Shown piece after piece: positions 7,133 to 11,288 of a stretch of DNA of 11,288 bases. Location: positions 1 through 11,288 of the forward strand of contig LIBV01000026.1 in assembly GCA_001438335.1 (NCBI GenBank), written 5' to 3'. The stretch is from Pelagibacteraceae bacterium BACL5 MAG-120820-bin39 (GTDB lineage Bacteria > Pseudomonadota > Alphaproteobacteria > Pelagibacterales > Pelagibacteraceae). Each line of letters starts with the position of its first letter. Positions within the stretch are counted from its first letter, which is position 1. The notes beneath the pieces were generated by a model that was not told the DNA's origin, made no database searches, and saw only the letters and a list, made by a program, of their open reading frames with translations. The position numbers were made by a program, and so were the translations under genes.

Positions 7133-8082
7133 TATCGTATTGGATTTTCAGTAACAATGGGTTGATTTTTTACCTTTTCTCTAAAATAGATATATAAACC
7201 TGCTGATATAATAATTGCTGAACCAACTAAAGTTCTTACTTCAGGAATTTCTTTAAATAATAGATAACCTGTAATACTTGCATAAATTATTAGTGAATAT
7301 TCAAACAAAGAAACTGTGGACGGTGATGCTATATTGTAAGCATTAAATACAAGAGCAAAGGCAAATGCACCACAACAACCCATAATAGATATAATTGGCC
7401 ATGCTTCAGATGGATTGCTAAACCATTTTCTAAAAATAAATTGAAGAGACGGATCTGTAAAAGTATTAAATTTTCCATCTCCAGCAAAAATAAAAAATAA
7501 TAAACTGATAGTAATAGCGCCTATATATAAATGGGCTAATTGAGTATAAATATTATCTTTTTCACTTGTTACTTTCAAAATAATCATTGATGCAGAATAG
7601 CATAATGCGCAAGCAACTGGTGCAAGATTGATTATTTTAAAGTCATCAAAGTTTGGATTTAAAACAACAAAGACACCAATAAAACCAACTATAATTGCTC
7701 CAATTCGTCTAATTCCAATTTGTTCCTTTAAAAAAATTTTAGCAAATATTGATACGAAAAAAGGACTAGAAAAAAAAAGTGCATTTGCCATTGCCAAAGT
7801 CATAAAGGTTAATGAAATATAAAAAAAACTAAAACCAAAGAAAAATAAAATTACTCTAAAAATTGTTAAATAAGGATAGTGACTTTTTAAAATTAATTTT
7901 TTTTTTGCAAAAAACATAAATACTAAAAGCAAAACAAATGCGACCAAAGTTCTACCAAAATAAAGTTCGTATAAAGATGTTTCATTATAAATAAATTTAA
8001 TTAAAGCATCTTGAATTGAAAAGATGGCCATACCTATAAGGATAAAGGCAATTCCTTTAGTATTATTTTCAGCCGGTTTCAT
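7132..8082 (-). CDS. DMT superfamily (EamA) transporter
   Basis: This 316-residue integral membrane protein has about ten predicted helices (roughly 9-30, 40-58, 72-91, 97-117, 125-142, 150-170, 183-200, 227-247, 254-276 and 284-300), arranged as two EamA repeats (PF00892). The first repeat opens with MAIFSIQDALIKF and ends in GAIIVGFIGVFVVL; the second ends in GSAIIISAGLYIYF. Length is typical of DMT permeases. Members move amino acids, nucleosides, S-adenosylmethionine, osmolytes and other small molecules; direction and substrate are unknown here. It is the first gene of a two-gene unit with the 2OG oxygenase, and is transcribed divergently from the ureohydrolase. A minus-strand TATAAT at 8110-8105 and a short AGG sequence 6 bp before the ATG support this start. 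It is distinct from the partial DMT protein at the left edge. Confidence 0.92.
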   Translation of the reverse strand: MKPAENNTKGIAFILIGMAIFSIQDALIKFIYNETSLYELYFGRTLVAFVLLLVFMFFAKKKLILKSHYPYLTIFRVILFFFGFSFFYISLTFMTLAMANALFFSSPFFVSIFAKIFLKEQIGIRRIGAIIVGFIGVFVVLNPNFDDFKIINLAPVACALCYSASMIILKVTSEKDNIYTQLAHLYIGAITISLLFFIFAGDGKFNTFTDPSLQFIFRKWFSNPSEAWPIISIMGCCGAFAFALVFNAYNIASPSTVSLFEYSLIIYASITGYLLFKEIPEVRTLVGSAIIISAGLYIYFREKVKNQPIVTENPIR

Positions 8083-8084
8083 AG

Positions 8085-8112
8085 CTGACCTATATCAAAA
8101 AAACATTATACT
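8085..8112 (+). promoter_or_regulatory. Candidate sigma-70 promoter for the ureohydrolase gene
   Basis: CTGACC (8085-8090, 4 of 6 matches to the -35 consensus) is separated by 16 bp from TATACT (8107-8112, 5 of 6 to the -10 consensus). Start of transcription would be near 8119, leaving about 27 nt before the ATG at 8146. This also argues against the TTG at 8128 as the start. Confidence 0.4.
8105..8110 (-). promoter_or_regulatory. Candidate -10 element for the DMT/2OG oxygenase operon
   Basis: The minus strand reads a perfect TATAAT here, with predicted transcription start about 15 nt before the permease ATG. No good -35 hexamer lies 17 bp upstream (CACAAA). It overlaps the plus-strand -10 of the divergent gene by four bases. 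Confidence 0.35.
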
Positions 8113-8145
8113 TTATATTTTATTAATTTGTGCCATATTCAACTT

Positions 8146-9129
8146 ATGATTTCAGATGAAGATAAAATAATGATGGAAACCCTCTATTGGTGGGGGATAC
8201 CTACTTTATTTAGATGTAAAAATGATCCTAATCCTAATAATTGTGACATAGCTTTAGTTGGAGTCCCTCATAGCACAGGTAACGGGACTACTGAAAGAGA
8301 TCAGCACTTGGGACCAAGGGCAGTTAGAAATATTTCTGCAATGTTAAGAAGATCTCACTTCGATTTTAAAATTGACCCCTGGAAATTAAAAAAAATTCAC
8401 GATTTAGGGGATGTACCATTTCCAGAAGCCAACAATAATGAAAAATGTATAGAAAGAATTTCAGAATTTTATGATGAAATTGAAAAAGCAGGCAAACCAG
8501 TAGTTTCAATTGGGGGTGATCATTCCATAACAGGTGGTATCATTCAGAGTTTAGCTAAAAAAGATTCAAAACTTACTAAAGGAAAAAAAATAACTCTTGT
8601 CCACTTTGATGCTCACACTGATTGTTTTGAAAAATTAGATCATTTTTTAGGAGCAAAAAAATCCGCTGCACATTGGGCGTCTTATTTAGTACATCAAGGA
8701 AATGTTGATCCACATACCAGCACTCAAATTGGTATAAGAGGAAACCCAAGAACTCTAGATTGGTTGCAAGCAAGTTACGATATTGGTTACCAAGTGATTA
8801 CAATGGAAGAATATAAAGAACTTGGTCATGAAAAGTGTTCTAAAATGATTTTAGATAGACTAGGGGATAACCCAATTTATGTAACTTTTGATTTAGATTG
8901 CCTTGATGCTAACGTTGCACCTGGTACTGCAAATCTTGAACCTGCATTTAGAGGTTTTAATATGGATGAAGTAAGAAAATTAATTCAAAGTTTAAAAGGA
9001 AGAAATGTAATTGGTGGCGATGTTGCTTGTTTAATGCCGACAAAAGATAATCCTAATCAAATTACGTCAATGGTGGCAGCAGCTATTATGTTTGAAATAA
9101 TTTGCTTAATTTGTGTTAATTCAAAATAA
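8146..9129 (+). CDS. Ureohydrolase (agmatinase/arginase superfamily), atypical active site
   Basis: This is a 327-residue protein of the arginase/agmatinase/formiminoglutamase superfamily (PF00491), hydrolysing a guanidino- or formimino-type C-N bond with a binuclear Mn or Ni centre. Numbering from the ATG at 8146, all six metal ligands are visible: His126 (GGDHS), Asp155, His157 and Asp159 (FDAHTD), and Asp249 and Asp251 (FDLDCLD). Two positions are odd. The usual LDPxxAPG reads LDANVAPG. Also, the segment matching DVVEVAP in agmatinase (guanidinium-binding Glu277 of arginase) reads DVACLMP, with Cys295 at the Glu position. The substrate may therefore differ from agmatine or arginine. In-frame TTG (8128) and ATG (8170) are alternative starts; I prefer 8146 from the promoter position. 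The gene is alone on the plus strand, and its 3' end overlaps the convergent GMC gene by 14 bp. Confidence 0.9.
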   Translation: MISDEDKIMMETLYWWGIPTLFRCKNDPNPNNCDIALVGVPHSTGNGTTERDQHLGPRAVRNISAMLRRSHFDFKIDPWKLKKIHDLGDVPFPEANNNEKCIERISEFYDEIEKAGKPVVSIGGDHSITGGIIQSLAKKDSKLTKGKKITLVHFDAHTDCFEKLDHFLGAKKSAAHWASYLVHQGNVDPHTSTQIGIRGNPRTLDWLQASYDIGYQVITMEEYKELGHEKCSKMILDRLGDNPIYVTFDLDCLDANVAPGTANLEPAFRGFNMDEVRKLIQSLKGRNVIGGDVACLMPTKDNPNQITSMVAAAIMFEIICLICVNSK

Positions 9130-10696
9130 ATTCAGAGGCACGTTCAGCTATCATTAAAGTTGGAGCATTTAAGTTTCCACTTGTTATTTCTGGCATAACT
9201 GATGCATCTACAACTCTAATATTTTCTAATCCGTGTATTTTAAGTTTTTGATCAACTACAGACATCTTATCAACACCCATCTTAAGTGTACAAGAGGGAT
9301 GATAAGCAGTTTCTGCTTTTGATCTAATGTATTCTTCATACACTTCATGTGTTTGTGCTTCAGAACCAGGACCAACTTCTTTACCAGCGTAGGGTTTCAT
9401 TGAATTTTGCGCAAGAATTTTTCTGGCGACCTCGATACTTTCAATCATTTGTTTTAAATCATCTGGGTGTTCTAAATAATTAAATTGAATGTTAGGATAC
9501 TCATAAGGATTATTTGATTTTAAAGATACAAACCCTCTGCTTTTTGGATGATTAGGGCTTGCATGTAGTTGATACCCATGTCGATCAGGATCTACTAAGC
9601 CATGATCAATTACAAAAGACGGAAAGAAATGGAATTGAATATTAGGATATTCTTGCTCTGGCGAAGATTTAGCAAAGCCACCTGCCTCTAAAAAAGAAGT
9701 TGAACAGGGCCCACTTTTATTCAAAAACCACTGAATTCCAATTCTTACCATGTTAAATTTGTTAATATACGAATATAGAGTATCTGGCGTTTTGCATTCT
9801 TGTTGAATATACGTTTCTAAATGATCTTGAAGATTTTTACCCACACCTTCTAGATCATGGACTACTTCTATTCCTTTATCTTTAAGATCTTTAGCTGGAC
9901 CCACCCCTGAAAGCAGAAGAAGTTGCGGTGAATTGATTGAACCACCACTTAAAATTACTTCTTTATTAGCATAAATCTTTTTTAGTTTGTTTTTAATTTT
10001 AACTTCAATACCAATAGCCTTTTTTCCATCAAATATAATTCGCTCAACAAAAGATTCTGTGAAAATATTCAAATTTTTTCTTGATCTAGCTGGATCTAAA
10101 TAATGTTTTGAAACACTTGCTCGTTCCCCTTTGTTAATTGTTACATCATACATTCCAAATCCTTCTTGATCTTCACCATTCATATCTGGATTAATTTTGT
10201 AACCAGTTTCTCCTGCTGAGTCGATAAATGCTTTAAATAAAGGATTTTTATTTTTAGATTGATTTACTGGTAATGGCCCAGAGCCTCCTCTAAATTCATT
10301 TTCACCTTCCGACCAAGTTTCAATTTTTTTAAAATAGGGAAGTACTTTTTCGTATGACCAATCTGTTAAACCAAAAGAAGCCCATCTTTGATAATCATTA
10401 GGATTCCCTCTTACAAATACCATTCCATTATGAGCAGAGCAGCCACCAATCATTTTACCTCTTGGGCAAAATAATCTTCTGTTATGTAAATGAGGTTCAG
10501 GTTCAGAGTAATATTTCCAATTATATTTTGGATCATGCATTGTATAAAGGATAGCCAATGGCATTTTAACTTTCCAAATGTTGCTAGGTTTTCCCGCTTC
10601 AAATAATGCTACATTATTTTGACTATTTTCAGTTAACCGATTTGCTAAAACACATCCAGCCGAACCTGCTCCAATAATAATGTAATCGTAATTCAT
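9116..10696 (-). CDS. GMC-family FAD oxidoreductase, choline dehydrogenase-like
   Basis: This 526-residue glucose-methanol-choline oxidoreductase (PF00732 plus PF05199) oxidises an alcohol to an aldehyde with FAD. Visible are the dinucleotide fold GAGSAG (9-14) with acidic Glu33 ending strand 2, GMC signature 1 from RGKMIGGCSAHNG (79-91), signature 2 GGSINSPQLLLLSGVGP (251-267), and the C-terminal catalytic pair His466 in YHPSCT and Asn510 in GNLNAPT. The HPSC form and the His/Asn pair are common in choline dehydrogenases (BetA), but many GMC enzymes with other alcohols share them, and the protein is about 30 residues shorter than typical BetA. The ATG overlaps the HD-domain oxygenase stop by 4 bp (ATGA), so it is probably co-translated with that gene. 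It likely oxidises an alcohol linked to that pathway. Its 3' end overlaps the convergent ureohydrolase gene. Family is certain; substrate inferred. Confidence 0.92.
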   Translation of the reverse strand: MNYDYIIIGAGSAGCVLANRLTENSQNNVALFEAGKPSNIWKVKMPLAILYTMHDPKYNWKYYSEPEPHLHNRRLFCPRGKMIGGCSAHNGMVFVRGNPNDYQRWASFGLTDWSYEKVLPYFKKIETWSEGENEFRGGSGPLPVNQSKNKNPLFKAFIDSAGETGYKINPDMNGEDQEGFGMYDVTINKGERASVSKHYLDPARSRKNLNIFTESFVERIIFDGKKAIGIEVKIKNKLKKIYANKEVILSGGSINSPQLLLLSGVGPAKDLKDKGIEVVHDLEGVGKNLQDHLETYIQQECKTPDTLYSYINKFNMVRIGIQWFLNKSGPCSTSFLEAGGFAKSSPEQEYPNIQFHFFPSFVIDHGLVDPDRHGYQLHASPNHPKSRGFVSLKSNNPYEYPNIQFNYLEHPDDLKQMIESIEVARKILAQNSMKPYAGKEVGPGSEAQTHEVYEEYIRSKAETAYHPSCTLKMGVDKMSVVDQKLKIHGLENIRVVDASVMPEITSGNLNAPTLMIAERASEFILN

Positions 10697-11232
10697 TTAA
10701 GTTTAGAAATTAATAATTCTTTATATTCCTTAATTTTTTTTAATCTTACCTTAGGATTTTTAGCACCTTCATCGAATCTTCGTAATTTAATAGCCTCTTG
10801 ATGGTAGGGTTTTGATTTAAATTGCTTTATCTCGTCATCACTCATTGGTCCACCTTGCAATTTAAGGCTTATGACAGAAGCCTCTGATAAAAGCTTAAAA
10901 TAGGAGAGATCTCTTGCTAAAAATCTTTTTGCTTCAACATGCAATAAAATTGGTTCAATAATAGTGTCTGGAAAAAATTTTCTAAGATAATTCGCACCTA
11001 TGCTTTCATGTTCACCATCAATTTTTTCATCTACCAACTTATCTGGATCCTCAACTAAAAAATGACCATAATCATGAAGCAAACTTGCACAAACTAAATT
11101 ATCTGAGGACTTATTTTTTTCTGCAAGCATTGCCGTTTGCAACATGTGATCAGCAATGGTTACATTTTCACCAAGGTACAAAGATTTATTATTAGAAAAA
11201 TTAAATATAATTTCTTCAATTATATTTTGCAT
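10693..11232 (-). CDS. HD-domain mixed-valent diiron oxygenase, PhnZ/TmpB-like
   Basis: This 179-residue HD-domain protein resembles PhnZ, the oxygenase that cleaves 2-amino-1-hydroxyethylphosphonate to glycine and phosphate. The diiron ligands can be placed as His29, His53-Asp54 (LLHDYGH), His75 (EHESIGA), His98 (HVEAKR) and Asp154 (RRFDEGAK), the six-ligand set of PhnZ. Tyr19 and Glu22 in YLGE correspond to the PhnZ gating Tyr and substrate-binding Glu. The SYFKLLSEAS and LQGGPMSDDE stretches (110-119, 125-134) are also PhnZ-like. Length fits (PhnZ about 190). Ordinary HD phosphohydrolases lack the YxxE and QGGPM features. The related TmpB makes glycine betaine from hydroxylated trimethylaminoethylphosphonate. 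The start lies 8 bp after a probable TauD/TfdA oxygenase gene, and the end overlaps the choline-dehydrogenase-like gene. The family subgroup is well supported; which phosphonate, or other hydroxylated acid, is used is unknown. Confidence 0.82.
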   Translation of the reverse strand: MQNIIEEIIFNFSNNKSLYLGENVTIADHMLQTAMLAEKNKSSDNLVCASLLHDYGHFLVEDPDKLVDEKIDGEHESIGANYLRKFFPDTIIEPILLHVEAKRFLARDLSYFKLLSEASVISLKLQGGPMSDDEIKQFKSKPYHQEAIKLRRFDEGAKNPKVRLKKIKEYKELLISKLK

Positions 11233-11240
11233 TTAGTAGC

Positions 11241-11288
11241 TTAAAGAGGTCTGTCGCCTTCTATAGCAATTCGATCCATAATTCTTTC
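11241..11288 (-). CDS. C-terminal end of a probable TauD/TfdA-type 2OG/Fe(II) dioxygenase; cut by window edge
   Basis: Only 15 codons and a TAA are present; the minus strand reads ERIMDRIAIEGDRPL and stops. This closely follows the C-terminal tail of TauD-family dioxygenases (compare the RRIMHRATILGDKPF-type ending of taurine dioxygenase), where the Arg near the end of the fold is near the 2-oxoglutarate site. The iron ligands are outside the window, so identity rests on this short tail and on context: it lies 8 bp before a PhnZ/TmpB-like gene, and those enzymes work after a 2OG hydroxylase (PhnY, TmpA). Another family cannot be excluded from so few residues. Confidence 0.5.
   Translation of the reverse strand, partial: ERIMDRIAIEGDRPL

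Noticed and set aside
8128..8145. TTG start for the ureohydrolase, adding six residues
   Set aside because: The candidate promoter would leave a leader of only about nine bases, and the extra residues are not recognisable as part of the family; ATG at 8146 is preferred.
9116..10696. Classic choline-to-glycine-betaine operon (betA with betB)
   Set aside because: The GMC enzyme is choline-dehydrogenase-like, but the aldehyde dehydrogenase lies 7 kb away in another operon and no betI or choline transporter is visible, so gene symbols were not assigned.
10693..11232. Generic HD-domain phosphohydrolase, or inositol oxygenase
   Set aside because: The YxxE motif, the QGGPM stretch and the six-ligand pattern fit PhnZ/TmpB better; the protein is far shorter than inositol oxygenase.
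1..11288. Mobile element or phage origin of the region
   Set aside because: No transposase, integrase, inverted-repeat ends, tRNA attachment site or phage gene is present, and base composition looks uniform along the window.

Overview
The window is AT-rich, gene-dense DNA with almost no intergenic space. Genes overlap by 1-14 bp or sit a few bases apart, and homopolymeric A/T runs are frequent. Together with the protein families present, this suggests a streamlined marine alphaproteobacterium, most likely SAR11/Pelagibacterales or a similar low-GC lineage. That placement is inferred from sequence character; no rRNA or marker gene is present. I found no tRNA, rRNA, CRISPR array, insertion sequence, phage gene or long repeat.

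Layout. (1) Positions 1-5984, all minus strand, form one six-gene operon read from right to left: a luciferase-like flavin monooxygenase, a ThDP enzyme resembling sulfoacetaldehyde acetyltransferase, a PF06684 'amino acid synthesis' protein, an alpha/beta hydrolase, an aldehyde dehydrogenase, and a DMT/EamA permease cut by the left edge. (2) Positions 5985-6166 hold its leader: a good Shine-Dalgarno site and a possible structured, terminator-like element. (3) Positions 6167-8082, minus strand, encode a second DMT permease overlapping an isopenicillin-N-synthase-like 2-oxoglutarate/Fe(II) oxygenase gene by 1 bp. (4) A short divergent promoter region (8083-8145) leads to a plus-strand ureohydrolase gene whose end overlaps the next operon by 14 bp. 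(5) Positions 9116-11288, minus strand, form a third operon: the last codons of a probable TauD/TfdA-type oxygenase, a PhnZ/TmpB-like HD-domain diiron oxygenase, and a choline-dehydrogenase-like GMC flavoprotein.

How the genes may work together. The six-gene operon has the logic of a catabolic pathway: uptake, flavin mono-oxygenation, C-C or C-S cleavage by a ThDP enzyme, hydrolysis, and aldehyde oxidation. I cannot name the substrate. The right-hand operon pairs a probable 2OG hydroxylase with an HD-domain mixed-valent diiron oxygenase. This is the arrangement of PhnY/PhnZ and TmpA/TmpB, which break C-P bonds of phosphonates oxidatively. The GMC alcohol dehydrogenase suggests a hydroxylated or choline-like side chain. 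The ureohydrolase keeps all six metal ligands but appears to lack the guanidinium-binding Glu of arginase and agmatinase. The window looks like a cassette for scavenging small dissolved organic N, S or P compounds, using four different oxygenases.

Most promising for new biology: the oxygenase pair with a GMC partner at the right end, the complete six-gene pathway on the left, the atypical ureohydrolase, and the structured leader upstream of the flavin monooxygenase gene.
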